Assembly (NCBI RefSeq): GCF_013456555.2
Contig: NZ_CP084883.1
Coordinates: 372,001 to 436,000, forward strand
DNA: 64,000 nt
From: Natrinema zhouii
Lineage (GTDB): Archaea; Halobacteriota; Halobacteria; Halobacteriales; Natrialbaceae
Reading direction: 5' to 3'
Below the pieces are notes generated by a model, which was given only the letters and a program-made list of their open reading frames with translations, ran no database searches and was not told where the DNA came from. A program made the translations under genes and the position numbers. The stretch's first letter is position 1. Each line of letters starts with the position of its first letter. This document shows positions 8,037 to 18,800 of the stretch, one piece after another.

Positions 8037-10220
8037 ATGACACAGAGTAAACACGAATACGAATCCTATAACGAGAACGATCAGCAGACGATCCTCGAGG
8101 TCCGCGACGTGAGCGTGACCTTTGATATGGACCGCGGAACGTCACGCGTCCTCGACAGCGTGAATTCCGACGTTCATCGCAATGAGATGCTCGGAATCGT
8201 TGGCGAGAGCGGCAGCGGGAAGTCCATGTTTGCGGCGTCGATGCTCAACGCGGTCGTCGATCCCGGCGAAGCGTCGGGTGAAATTTGGTATCACCCCACA
8301 GATGGTGACCCCGTTGACGTTCTCTCTCTGACCGACGACCAACTCGAGCAGTTCCGCTGGGAAGAGATTTCGATGGTGTTCCAGGGGGCGATGAGTTCGT
8401 TCAATCCGACGATGAAGGTCAGGGAACACTTCGAGGAGACGATCCGGGCCCACGGTAAAGATATGGACGAGCGGATGGCTCACACTCGGCAGCTCCTCGC
8501 CGACCTCTACCTCGATCCAGACCGGGTACTCTCCTCGTACCCGCACGAGCTCTCCGGCGGTATGAAACAGCGAGCGTTGATCGCGCTGAGCCTCGTTCTC
8601 GACCCCGAGGTGCTGGTTATGGATGAACCGACCGCCGCACTCGACTTGCTCATGCAGCGGTCGATCATGAACCTTCTCGAGACCCTCCAGAACGAGTACG
8701 ATCTCACGATCGTCTTCATCACGCACGATCTACCGCTGGTTGCGGGATTGGCCGACCGTCTCGCGGTGATGTACGCGTTCGAGTTCGTCGAGTTTGGTCC
8801 CAGCGATCACGTCGTCCGGAACGCGGCCCATCCGTATACGAGGGCGTTGTTGAAGTCGGTACCGAGCGTCGACGCTCCGCTGGAGAATATGAATCCGATC
8901 GATGGCGAAAGTCCGGACCCAGTCAACACGCCGTCCGGTTGTTCGTATCATCCCCGATGTCCGATATCGACCGACAAGTGCGTCCAGGAAGACCCTGGGT
9001 ATCACAGCGTTGGAGACGGACAAGAAGCCACGTGTTTCCACTGGGGCGAATCGGCCGATGCCGTCCAGTACGACCTCGGTGTCGAAGAACTCGAATCGGA
9101 GCCGATGTCGCCAGCCGACCGCTCCGATACCGAGACTCTCATGTCGTTGAATGATGTCAACGTTCACTTCGATCAGGCCAGTTTCATCGACAAGGTATTC
9201 AACAAGGACATGACGGTTCGCGCGGTCGACGACGTTTCGCTCGACATCAAAGAGAACGAGGTCATCGCGCTCGTCGGCGAATCCGGCTGCGGAAAAACGA
9301 CCCTCGGCAAAACCGCGATCGGTATTCAGGAGCCGACATCGGGGACGGTGACCTACCGGGGAATGGATATCTGGGAGTCGAAGCGGGGAAACACCGACAT
9401 CGATCCTGACGAGATTCGCCGAGCCTTGCAGATCGTTCATCAGGATCCGGGCAGTTCCCTGAACCCGAGTCGAACCGTGCGGGCGAGTCTTGCCGCCCCG
9501 CTCAAGCGATGGCGCCCCGATCTGAACTCCAGCGACCGCGAAACGGTGATCTCTAATCTCCTCGAGCGGGTCGGGATGAAACCCGCTGAGGACTACGCGG
9601 TTCGGTTTCCGCACCAGCTGTCGGGCGGCGAAAAACAACGCGTCGTCCTCCTGCGATCGCTGCTGATGAGTCCGGACCTCATCCTCGCGGACGAGGCGGT
9701 CAGCGCGCTCGACGTCTCGTTGCGTGTCGAGATGATGGATCTCATGCTCAACTTGCAGGAGATGTTCGATACATCGTACCTGTTTATCTCTCATGACTTC
9801 GCGAACGCACGGTACCTCGCCGAGAAGTCCGGGGGGCGTATCGGAATCATGTACCTGGGCAACCTCGTCGAGATCGGGCCAGCGAAGGAGATTATCCACG
9901 ATCCGAAACATCCCTACACGAAGGTGTTGCGGTGGGCGACGCCGCCGCTCGATCCGGACGCGGCGAGGGAAGCCCAGAAGACGAAACCGCCGGTTCGGGA
10001 GATCGACATCCCGGACCCGACGGATCCGCCGAGCGGCTGTCCGTTCCATACTCGGTGTCCGGAGGCCCGCGACGTCTGTCGACGCGAGATGCCGACTATG
10101 GTCGATACGGACGATGGCTCGGTCGTCGCCTGCTTCCGGGAAGACGAGTCCCACGAATACTGGGAGAGCGAGCCGATTTACGACGACGAAGAAACCGCTT
10201 CTATCGACGAGCTGGCCTGA
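8037..10220 (+). CDS. Fused Dpp/Opp-type ABC transporter ATPase (DppD-DppF in one chain)
   Basis: The 727-residue protein contains two complete ABC ATPase domains. Domain one (about residues 20-345) has Walker A GESGSGKSM, signature SGGMKQR and Walker B VLVMDEPTAALD. Domain two (about 360-715) has GESGCGKTT, SGGEKQR and LILADEAVSALD. Each is followed by the cysteine-containing oligopeptide transporter C-terminal extension (HPRCP and HTRCP motifs). In most systems these are two genes, dppD and dppF. It powers import through the permeases at 10790 and 11862. Members of this class import peptides, but also oligosaccharides and opines in archaea. The neighbouring polysaccharide genes favour oligosaccharides, which is inference. 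Confidence 0.92.
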   Translation: MTQSKHEYESYNENDQQTILEVRDVSVTFDMDRGTSRVLDSVNSDVHRNEMLGIVGESGSGKSMFAASMLNAVVDPGEASGEIWYHPTDGDPVDVLSLTDDQLEQFRWEEISMVFQGAMSSFNPTMKVREHFEETIRAHGKDMDERMAHTRQLLADLYLDPDRVLSSYPHELSGGMKQRALIALSLVLDPEVLVMDEPTAALDLLMQRSIMNLLETLQNEYDLTIVFITHDLPLVAGLADRLAVMYAFEFVEFGPSDHVVRNAAHPYTRALLKSVPSVDAPLENMNPIDGESPDPVNTPSGCSYHPRCPISTDKCVQEDPGYHSVGDGQEATCFHWGESADAVQYDLGVEELESEPMSPADRSDTETLMSLNDVNVHFDQASFIDKVFNKDMTVRAVDDVSLDIKENEVIALVGESGCGKTTLGKTAIGIQEPTSGTVTYRGMDIWESKRGNTDIDPDEIRRALQIVHQDPGSSLNPSRTVRASLAAPLKRWRPDLNSSDRETVISNLLERVGMKPAEDYAVRFPHQLSGGEKQRVVLLRSLLMSPDLILADEAVSALDVSLRVEMMDLMLNLQEMFDTSYLFISHDFANARYLAEKSGGRIGIMYLGNLVEIGPAKEIIHDPKHPYTKVLRWATPPLDPDAAREAQKTKPPVREIDIPDPTDPPSGCPFHTRCPEARDVCRREMPTMVDTDDGSVVACFREDESHEYWESEPIYDDEETASIDELA

Positions 10221-10346
10221 TCGCAGGGCACCGATCCTCGGTTTGGGACGTTCGGTAGTCTACTCTTCAACTGTGACGGGCTCGCCGTTTGTTACCTCGA
10301 GAATCGGTACCAAAGGACTTTTGCGACCGAGGGAATGGAGAGACAC

Positions 10347-10568
10347 ATGGCTGGCAAATACGATAAAAGTTACCTCGATCACCTTTGCGACTACGAGCAG
10401 GGATGGCGGTTGCTGTTTACGTTTTCCGTGGGGTTCCTGGGCCTCTCGTCACTGTGGTTCGTCTCTCTCGATGCCGGGTCCGCAGCGTACGCCGTCACGA
10501 TACTGAACCTGTTCGGTCTCGCCGTTCTCGCCCTCTTAAGCGGGTTCGTCCTCTCTCGGTGCAGATGA
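10347..10568 (+). CDS. Small two-helix membrane protein in the importer operon
   Basis: The 73-residue protein (77 if the in-frame ATG at 10335 is used) has a charged N-terminus and two hydrophobic segments (about residues 21-41 and 47-67). It ends in a short basic tail. GGAG lies six bases before the ATG at 10347, which decides for that start. It sits between the ATPase gene and the first permease gene, in the same direction. I recognise no family. It may be a small subunit or stabiliser of the transporter, but that rests only on position; a second small membrane protein of similar plan lies at 13191. Confidence 0.55.
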   Translation: MAGKYDKSYLDHLCDYEQGWRLLFTFSVGFLGLSSLWFVSLDAGSAAYAVTILNLFGLAVLALLSGFVLSRCR

Positions 10569-10789
10569 GCGAACGGCCCGGCCGCCATCGCGGAGGTTCG
10601 AGCGGGTTCGAGACCGCGATTCTCCGATCTCTCGGTACCGTTCAGAGACGGTCGGAACAGTGACGATGTTCTCTAATGCGGGTGATCTATCAGGATCATG
10701 CACGCAACTGGAAACGGCTACTCCGAATGCTGCCAGTTCACCAACGGGATAAACTATATGTGTAATGGCAAAGCATTCAATATCATCTA

Positions 10790-11875
10790 ATGCGACAATA
10801 CTTAGCACGATCTTGGAACGCAATAGTCACCCTGATCGGGGTTTTGGCCGGATTCGGGTACTACTGGAAACGGATCGGACACGCGTTCGTCACACTCATT
10901 AGCGTGACAACGATTACGTTCGTCCTGTTCCGGATGATGCCGGGAAACCCGGCGCAGGCGATGCGCGCGCAGTTCGAGGAACAGCTGGGAGGGAGTGGAC
11001 AGGCCGCCGACCCCGAAGTCATCGATCAGATGGTACAGGTGCACACCGGCTTCGATCCAAGTAAACCGATGTACATACAGTACTTTGAATATATGAGGGA
11101 CGTCATCCTGTACCAGGACTTCGGTCAGTCGATCCAGTACGGCGAACCGGTGTTCGACATCTTGTTCGCGGCGATGCCGTGGTCAGTGTTCATCAGCGTC
11201 TACGGTTTGGCACTGGGATATACGGCAAACATTCTCCTCGGTGCCGCGATGGCGTACACAGAGGGTTCTCGGTTCGACAACTCCATGACCGTCGTCACAA
11301 CGTTCCTGAACTCGATCCCGTACTACGTCGGTGCCATCCTCTTTCTCGCCTTCTTCGCGTACGAGCTCAGATGGTTCCCGGGCGGCGGTCGATACGATAC
11401 GAGCCTCGAGCCGGGGCTCACTATCGAGTTCATGTCGAGCATCGTTCACCACGGCACGCTACCGATCATGTCGAGTTTCATCGTCGGGTTCGGCGGCGGT
11501 GCGCTCGCGATGCGCGGAAATTCCGTTCGGATTCTGGGAGAGGATTACCTCCGTGTCGCCCGGCTCCGAGGGATCAGTTCGACCCGAATTGCTACGAGAT
11601 ATGTCGCTCGGAACGCCATCCTGCCGCTGTACACGCAGATGATGATCGGCATCGCCGCGGTGTTTTCGAGCAGCGTCGTCCTCGAATACATCTTCACGTA
11701 TCCGGGCGTCGGCTGGTACACGTTCGACGCGATCAACATGCGCGATTATCCCTTACTAATGGGATCGTTCCTGTTCTTCACCATTATCACGCTCATTGGC
11801 GTTCTCCTCGCCGAGTTCACGTACGGAATCGTCGACCCGCGAGCAGGATCAGGTGGTCAAAGTGAGTCATACTGA
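10790..11875 (+). CDS. ABC transporter permease, DppB/OppB type
   Basis: The 361-residue inner membrane protein has about six membrane helices. The first helix region is followed by the long extracellular segment typical of DppB (about residues 60-120, FDPSKPMYIQYFEYM). The cytoplasmic coupling loop (about 245-265, GEDYLRVARLRGIS) is the EAA-type motif that contacts the ATPase. It forms the translocation channel with the DppC-like partner, whose gene starts inside its last codons. A TATA-like stretch (about 10750-10758) lies 30 bases before the ATG, so an internal promoter may exist. Confidence 0.92.
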   Translation: MRQYLARSWNAIVTLIGVLAGFGYYWKRIGHAFVTLISVTTITFVLFRMMPGNPAQAMRAQFEEQLGGSGQAADPEVIDQMVQVHTGFDPSKPMYIQYFEYMRDVILYQDFGQSIQYGEPVFDILFAAMPWSVFISVYGLALGYTANILLGAAMAYTEGSRFDNSMTVVTTFLNSIPYYVGAILFLAFFAYELRWFPGGGRYDTSLEPGLTIEFMSSIVHHGTLPIMSSFIVGFGGGALAMRGNSVRILGEDYLRVARLRGISSTRIATRYVARNAILPLYTQMMIGIAAVFSSSVVLEYIFTYPGVGWYTFDAINMRDYPLLMGSFLFFTIITLIGVLLAEFTYGIVDPRAGSGGQSESY

Positions 11876-12971
11876 CGAAACATCCACGGACGGTGGCGCA
11901 CAACTCAGCGACGACCAGTTGTTCGGACAGCTTGCAGAGGCCGACAGCGTCCACCTCTCGAAGTGGGAGCGTTTCGATCGCACGCTGGATGCCTATGTGC
12001 TCGCTCCTGGACGCGTTGCGTGGAACGACTGGCGAACGCGGTTCGGAATCGTGGTCATCGCGCTGTTCGCCTTTGCCGGGACCGTGGCACCGTGGCTAGT
12101 GGAGAGCCCGGCCACGAATCAGGCACCGGTGAATCATCCGCCGTTTTCCGGCGGTCTCTCCGCCATCACCGAGCAGGGCGGATGGATCGACGTCACGCAA
12201 GCGTCGTTCGGATCCATTTCGATCCCGTGGCTCTCGTTCCAGTATCCGCTGGGGGCCGACAACTACGGCTCGCCGATCGGACGCCAACTCATCCATGCGA
12301 CGCCGGATATGCTCGAGTTGGTCATCGCCGGTGCGATCGTCTCCGTCGGATTCGCGGTTCTAATCGGGGTCACGGCCGGGTACAAGGGCGGTAAAGTAGA
12401 TTCGGTCCTCATGTCCGTCACGGACATCGTCATGACGATGCCTGGACTCCCACTGGTCATCGTTATCGCGGCGATTTATCCGCCGCGCCAAGCGTGGCTG
12501 GTCGGGGTCATCCTCGCAATCGACGCGTGGCCGGGCCTCGCACGCGCACTCCGGTCACAAGTCCTGACGCTTCGCGAGGAGTCGTACGTCGAGGCCTCGC
12601 GAACGATGGGACTCCCCTCGAGGACGATCCTCTCACGAGATATCACGCCACAACTGATGCCGTACATCCTCATTAACGCGGCGCAGGCCGGGCGAAAGGT
12701 GATTTTCGAATCCGTCGCGCTGTACTTCCTTGGGGTACTCCCGTTCACTACTGCCAACTGGGGGATCATGATGGACACCGCCTATACCGAAGGATACGCC
12801 CTCGTCAATCTCAGTAACTTCTACCAGCTGTTGTGGCCGATGACGGCGATCATCGTCATTTCGTTCGGGTTCATCCTGTTTTCCCAGGGGATGGATCGAG
12901 TCTTCAATCCCCGTATCAGGGCACGGCACGCGAAGAAAGCCGGTGCTGACGAGGAGGAGATACCGAACTGA
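11862..12971 (+). CDS. ABC transporter permease, DppC/OppC type
   Basis: The protein of about 369 residues has six predicted membrane helices. Its coupling motif (REESYVEASRTMGLPSRTI, about residues 235-255) is typical of DppC permeases. The start is a GTG overlapping the last 14 bases of the upstream permease gene (which ends 11875), with GGTGGT just before it. A GTG at 11853 is an alternative. The overlap implies translational coupling of the two permeases, which form the heterodimeric channel. Confidence 0.88.
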   Translation: MSHTDETSTDGGAQLSDDQLFGQLAEADSVHLSKWERFDRTLDAYVLAPGRVAWNDWRTRFGIVVIALFAFAGTVAPWLVESPATNQAPVNHPPFSGGLSAITEQGGWIDVTQASFGSISIPWLSFQYPLGADNYGSPIGRQLIHATPDMLELVIAGAIVSVGFAVLIGVTAGYKGGKVDSVLMSVTDIVMTMPGLPLVIVIAAIYPPRQAWLVGVILAIDAWPGLARALRSQVLTLREESYVEASRTMGLPSRTILSRDITPQLMPYILINAAQAGRKVIFESVALYFLGVLPFTTANWGIMMDTAYTEGYALVNLSNFYQLLWPMTAIIVISFGFILFSQGMDRVFNPRIRARHAKKAGADEEEIPN

Positions 12972-13190
12972 CTCCGCATTTGTCGTTCCATCTGTTGACC
13001 CACTTCTTCCAATTCGGTGTAATTCCATGGATGGCGCATTCGTCGCGAGTCACCGCTGAACGGTCAACAGTCCCGATCGATGCGTGGGTTGTTGATCGGC
13101 ATTCGTCCGATTCGATTGTGGCTGGAATCCGATTCAGCAGGGGGCTGAGGCCAACATTTATGGTATTAGCCAGTGATCTACGGGTAACGC

Positions 13191-13451
13191 GTGCTATCAA
13201 CACAAACCGATTCAGATCCGAATACATCCAACGAACGCCTCTATCGAGCCCTCACGATACTCCGGGGATCGTTCCTGCTATCGATCGTGGCGATAGGCGT
13301 CGTGATGTTGCTTCTGGGAGCGATCTTCGATAGCATCTCGCTCACACAACAGGACGGGGTCATCGCTGGGATGCTCGGCGTATTCGGTCTCTCCGCGATC
13401 GCTTTTGGGGGTACGTTCTATGTCCTCCTGGCACTGATCAGTCGCTGGTGA
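13191..13451 (+). CDS. Second small two-helix membrane protein of the importer operon
   Basis: The 86-residue protein starts with GTG and has a polar N-terminus followed by two hydrophobic segments (about residues 27-50 and 60-82). It lies between the DppC-type permease and the binding-protein gene, same strand. I recognise no family. It does not share obvious sequence with the small protein at 10347 beyond length and two helices. A role in the transporter is only suggested by position. Confidence 0.5.
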   Translation: MLSTQTDSDPNTSNERLYRALTILRGSFLLSIVAIGVVMLLLGAIFDSISLTQQDGVIAGMLGVFGLSAIAFGGTFYVLLALISRW

Positions 13452-13742
13452 ACTACCCTACTCACGGCTGACGTTGTTCGCTGAGTGAATGGCTTCTTAC
13501 TTTCAAGACGGACAGGAACCGAACGGGCTCCCGTATGGAGCATAGTCTCCATCTATGAAAATTTTGCCAACTACACAAACCCCGTTGAGATCGGAATCCT
13601 TTCGCATCACAGTCTTCGATTGCGACGAGATCGTACTCTCGGTAGTGAGCAATCTAGAGCAGCGATAACATATATGAAAGAATGTATTATCATATATAAT
13701 ATGAAATAGTATTTATTCTCTGGATGTGAATACAGTTAGCGT

Positions 13743-15575
13743 ATGCCAGATTATAACAGACATGATTCCATCGATTCAGCCAGTGAGTTTATCACACGAC
13801 GAAAAATGATGGCCGCGGGCGCGGCGATGGTGACAGGTGGAGTCGCCGGCTGTCTCGGTGGTAGCTCCGGTGACGACGGCACAATCACGACGTTCCACTC
13901 GTCGATCCCGACCGAGATGAATTTCAACACGTGGGCTCCCAGCTACCCGTGGAACCCGACGTGGTTGCTACTCGAGCCAGTGCTTCGGTACTACTCCGAT
14001 GGATCGATCTCGCACGAAATGATCGAAGATTGGGAGTACGACGAGAACTCACAGGAACTAACGGTCCACCACAACGACGAGTTCTACTGGTGGAACGGTG
14101 ACGTGGTCAACGCGGCGGACAAGTATTGGTACGGTGAAGTCGCCCGTCTTCTCAACCCCGACTCCAGCGACTACGAACAGCTCTCTCTCGAAAACAACGG
14201 TCAAACGATCATTCGGGAATACAAGGAGCCGCAGAACCCACAGCTCGTCGAGTACAATCTCGGCGGGTATCTCGGCGCGATGATGCGTGGTCACCGCGAC
14301 AAGTTCCGCCCATGGGCAGAGGAACTCCAGGACGCCTCGACGGAAGAGGAACGAGTCGATATAGAGAAACGGATGGTCGAGGAAATGCCGCTACACATTT
14401 CGACGGTCGCCGACGAGGGCCTGGGCATGGGCCCGTTCGAAATCGTCGACTTCGACGAACAGGGGATCCACTGCGAACTGTACGACGAGCACCCGTACGC
14501 CGACCAGATAAATATCGACAAGCTCGAGTACGTTCTCGCGGCGGACGAGGCGGTTGCCCAGCAGATCATGGGCGGTGATCTCGACTTCGGGTTCGGTCGG
14601 TTATCAAACTGGATTGGCGATCAGAATCCGGACAACGTGGAAATGCTCGCCCCGTACCAAGATACGTTCATGCGCAAGCTCGAGTTCATGATGCAAGGGC
14701 CTGCCGCCGAGCACATGCGCACGTTGGAAGTCCGTCGCGCGATCGCTCACGTAATTAATTTCGAGCACGTCTCCACGAACTTCACTCCGGAGAGTACGGT
14801 TCGATCCCGACAGACCGGACTTCCGGAGCTCGTGACAGAAGACAAGCTCGGCGACTCCGTCGACGACTTCATCGATTACCCCACGGAAACGGACGAAGAC
14901 GGGGCGGCCGAACTGATGGAATCGGCGGGATACGAACGCGACGGTGGGAGCTGGCTGGATGACGGCGGAGACACGGTCGCGCTCGAGATAGCCGTCCCAC
15001 AGTGGGCCGACAATCCTGCTCGGACCGTTACGGACCAACTCACACAGTTTGGGTTCGAAGTCGATCTATCCGTTCTAGAGGGTGCGACATACAACGATCG
15101 GACGGAGAATAGCGTCGATTTCGACATGACGATGGGCAACCACGGAGCGCTGATCGCACATCCGTCCTACTACTTCCGGCCCACTCACAAACACGGCAAC
15201 GATCTCGGCGATGCGAACGTGATCGAGGGTGCGCTCGAAGACGGTCGGGATCGGTCGCCGTACAACGGCAAAGAATTGATCGTCGAGATCCCGACGGAAA
15301 TCGGTCGAGAGGACCTCTCCGGGTCGACGGAAGAGGTCAATCCCTACGAACTCTATCAGGAGTGGATGACCACGCAGTCCGAAGAACGGAATCAGGAACT
15401 CGTAGAGACGTTCGCCCGGTACTGGAACTTCCACCTGCCGGGGATCGATCTGTTCGAGATGATGGGCGGTTCGTGGGGGAACACCAATAACTGGGAGTTC
15501 GATGTCAACGACGAGTGGAAAGCGTACCGCGGCGCGTTCCGCGCCGCGAAGCGAGGGTATATCTCACCGAAGTAA
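13743..15575 (+). CDS. ABC transporter substrate-binding protein, family 5 (DppA/OppA type), Tat lipoprotein
   Basis: The 610-residue protein has an N-terminal twin-arginine motif (TRRKMM), a hydrophobic stretch and a lipobox (VAGC) at about residue 37. It should be exported by Tat and lipid-anchored outside the cell. The mature part has the family 5 fold for peptides and related ligands, including the region around LEVRRAIAHVINFEHV typical of DppA. It is the last gene of the importer block, which gives a complete system: fused ATPases, two permeases and binding protein. The next gene downstream is a secreted heparinase-like protein, so the ligand could be an oligosaccharide. Peptide binding cannot be excluded. 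Confidence 0.9.
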   Translation: MPDYNRHDSIDSASEFITRRKMMAAGAAMVTGGVAGCLGGSSGDDGTITTFHSSIPTEMNFNTWAPSYPWNPTWLLLEPVLRYYSDGSISHEMIEDWEYDENSQELTVHHNDEFYWWNGDVVNAADKYWYGEVARLLNPDSSDYEQLSLENNGQTIIREYKEPQNPQLVEYNLGGYLGAMMRGHRDKFRPWAEELQDASTEEERVDIEKRMVEEMPLHISTVADEGLGMGPFEIVDFDEQGIHCELYDEHPYADQINIDKLEYVLAADEAVAQQIMGGDLDFGFGRLSNWIGDQNPDNVEMLAPYQDTFMRKLEFMMQGPAAEHMRTLEVRRAIAHVINFEHVSTNFTPESTVRSRQTGLPELVTEDKLGDSVDDFIDYPTETDEDGAAELMESAGYERDGGSWLDDGGDTVALEIAVPQWADNPARTVTDQLTQFGFEVDLSVLEGATYNDRTENSVDFDMTMGNHGALIAHPSYYFRPTHKHGNDLGDANVIEGALEDGRDRSPYNGKELIVEIPTEIGREDLSGSTEEVNPYELYQEWMTTQSEERNQELVETFARYWNFHLPGIDLFEMMGGSWGNTNNWEFDVNDEWKAYRGAFRAAKRGYISPK

Positions 15576-15824
15576 CGCCGGCCACGAGAGCGCATTCGCC
15601 CCACGATTGAATGCGACGCCCGTCCGATCGATCCCGGAAATCGATGGGATCGACTGTGCTGTGCGCGTCGTCACGGTCGAACGCTCGCGTCGATTGCTGT
15701 CACGCCCCGCTGCGCTTCGTCTCTGACGCGGTACCTCCCCATACGTCTGCTTCTCTATACGGTTTTAGTTCGGATAGTAACCGAACAGTGATACTCATCC
15801 AAGCATATATGTTCGCGGATACTA

Positions 15825-18800
15825 ATGTGCATGGTGATGACGAGCGGCAATCCAGAGACTAGCATACCCGAGTGGCAATACGACGGTCTGTGTACCGTAA
15901 CTGACAGATCGCCGGATATCGCCGTTCCCCGTCGGTCGTTTCTCGCCGCAACGGGAGCGGGAATCGTCGGCGGACTGCTCGCCGGATCCGAAACGACGTG
16001 GGCCGCCGAAGACGACGCGTCTCACCGGAAGACTCGACCAACGGTCTGGACGGCGGAGATGCGCCAGAACGCCCGCCAGAACGTCACCGAGTACGACTGG
16101 GCTGCAAGCCAACGAGACTCCGCTGTCGAGACGGCCGACAGGCTCCTGGATCGGTGGGGGCCGGATCTCGACAGCCTCTGGAGTCTGATCACGTCTCAGG
16201 ACATCCCTCGAGGGGGTGGCGTCTCGGCCGAACGCAATATCCTGGGTGGCTATTCCGATCCCGGCACTGATCGGCACTGGAAGATCGAAACGACGGTCGA
16301 GAACCCGAACGGAGACGGGAACTTGGTCGTCCCGACGAACGACTTCGGGGCCTATCGCCGGAGCGGTCTGGACGAACGGGGCATGTTCGATCCCGAACTG
16401 GCCGACGACTCGCTGCTGGTCAACGAGGAACATCCCGAAATGGGCGACGGATGGGGCGTCGACGACGGCTGGGGGTGGGTCGACGAAGACGACGATCTCG
16501 GCGCCGGCGAGGGCAACCGCTGGAACTTCGTCGCCTACTACAACCACTGGTTCGTCTGGCGACCCGGTGGAGTCCGTCGGCTCGTCGTCGCGCTTCAGGA
16601 CGCGTACCTGTTGACCGGCGATTCGACGTACGCCGTCGCCGGCCTGGTCGTACTCGATCGCATCGCGGACGTCTACCCGGAGATGTCGATCTGGGAGTAC
16701 AAACAGAGCGATGGCTTCATGAACAACCACGGCGGCCGCCAGACCGGACGCGTCCTCGGGGGGTCGTGGGAGACGAACCTCGTCCGCGATCTCATGCCTG
16801 CCTACGACGCGTTCTTCCCCGCTCTCGAGGACGACGAGGTCAGCAACGAGGTGATCGGTTTCCTCGAACGGAAGACCGTGGAGTTTCCGGGATTGGATGG
16901 TAAGGGATCGGTCCGACAGATCCGCGAGAACATCGAGGAGAACTTCATCCAAGAGATTCTTCCGGCCGCGAAAGAGTCCGATCTCATCCCCTCCAGAGGA
17001 CAGCGCCCGGCGGTCGCCCTCTCGGCACGTGTTCAAGACGATGTTCGAGAAAACGGATACACTCGAGAGGCGCTCAAGTGGCTCTTCCAGCCCGGTGGCG
17101 AGCAGTTCGTTGGCGACGTCTGGAACGAAGAGCCGGAGAACTGGATCACGACCGGTGGCGAGGTCCTGACCCCGCTGGTCAATCAGTGTGACCGAGACGG
17201 ATACTGGCACGAGGCTGCGCCGCTATACAACCGGATCCAGATGGCGTCGATCCGGCAGGTGGCCGAGGTTCTCAAGGGCTACGACGGCTTCGACGGGGCG
17301 GACCTCTACCAACACCCGAAGATGCAACAGGCACTCGGGATCAATTCCGACCTCATCCTGCTCGATACTCTGGTCCCCGAGATCGGCGACACCCACGCCT
17401 ACAGCGGTGACCGCTGGGTGAGCCAGTCGGGGATCGAAGATGGCTACGAAGTGACCGGAGATTCCCGATTCGCACAGTTATGGCACTTCGTGAACGGCTA
17501 CTCGACGGCGGGGATCCGCGGCTCCATTTATGACGTAAATCCCGAACGGCTCGGTGACGAAATCCAGTCGATCGTCGACGCCGAAGGGCCGCTGGATCCG
17601 TCGAGCCAGAACCTCGCGGGCTACGGATTCGCGGCGCTTCGCGACGGAGAGAACTACATGAATCAGCAGTTCGGGATGACCCTCGACACGTCCATGCTAT
17701 TCCACGATGCCTCGACAGCGATCAACGATAGCTTCGAGGAGGCGATCCAACTCGAGGCCGAGCAGGAAGGTGATCAGTGGTCCTTCACGTTCGATGTCGA
17801 CGAGGCCGGTGAGTACGAACTCGAACTCGAGGCGCTGTTCACCTCCAGTTACGGCATCTACGAGCTGTACCTCAACGACGAGCACGTCGATACTGTCGAT
17901 TTCATGGCCGGTGGGAGCGGTCGCGATGTCCTGTCGTACGTCGAAGCACTGCCGGAAGGCACGAACACCATGCGGTGGGTGAACGTCGGCAAGAACGCGG
18001 ACTCGAACGGTTACAAAATGGCCCTGTATTCCCTCACGTTGCTCGACGAGGAAGACCGGGCCCGGAGAGACGACGCCGCCGAACTGGGCAACGCCAAACG
18101 AGCGGTCTGGCTGTACTACGGACGGAACGGGATCGGCGGCGGCGGTACCCCACACGGCCACCGCGACACGCTGAACATCGGGATCGCGGCCAACGAGATG
18201 GAGCTCGCGCGGGACCTCGGATACCCCGAACGGACCGGAACCTACGCGCCCCGGCAGTTCTTCACGGACAACACGCTCAGTCACAACACGGTCGTGGTCG
18301 ACGATGGGGGACAGGAACACCACTGGGTCGGCGAGCCGCGACACTTCGAGGGGGATGACGAGCGCGTGAACCTGATCGACGTCGAGGCACCGAGCGTCTA
18401 CGACCAAACCGACGAATACCGCCGGACGACCGCCATGATCACCGTCGACGACGAGCACTCCTACGCGGTCGATTTCTTCACGGTCGAGGGCGGTGACGAT
18501 CACCGCTTTAGTTTCCACGGAACGAAGGCGGACGTGTCGACCGAGGGGCTCGATCTCGTCGCCCAGGAGGGCGGTACTCTGGCCGGCGAGGACGTCCCCT
18601 TCGGGGACGGCGCGTACGACGAAGCGATGTACGATGCGGACGGCGCGCGCACGGCGGGTGCTGGCTTCAACTACTTCGACAACGTCGAACGCGACCGCGA
18701 TCCCGGCGAAAAAATCGCGGTGGAATGGGACGTGGAGGATCACTTCGATGTCCGCGACGACGACGCCGAGGACGTCCGCATGCGGCTGACCTCCTTCGGT

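Noticed and set aside
15822..17210. Long open frame on the minus strand antisense to the first heparinase-like gene
   Set aside because: It is a mirror frame of a high-G+C gene, lacks any domain pattern and has no promoter. The same holds for 17697-19160 (minus), 8730-10154 (minus), 29315-30910 (plus) and 20196-21047 (plus).
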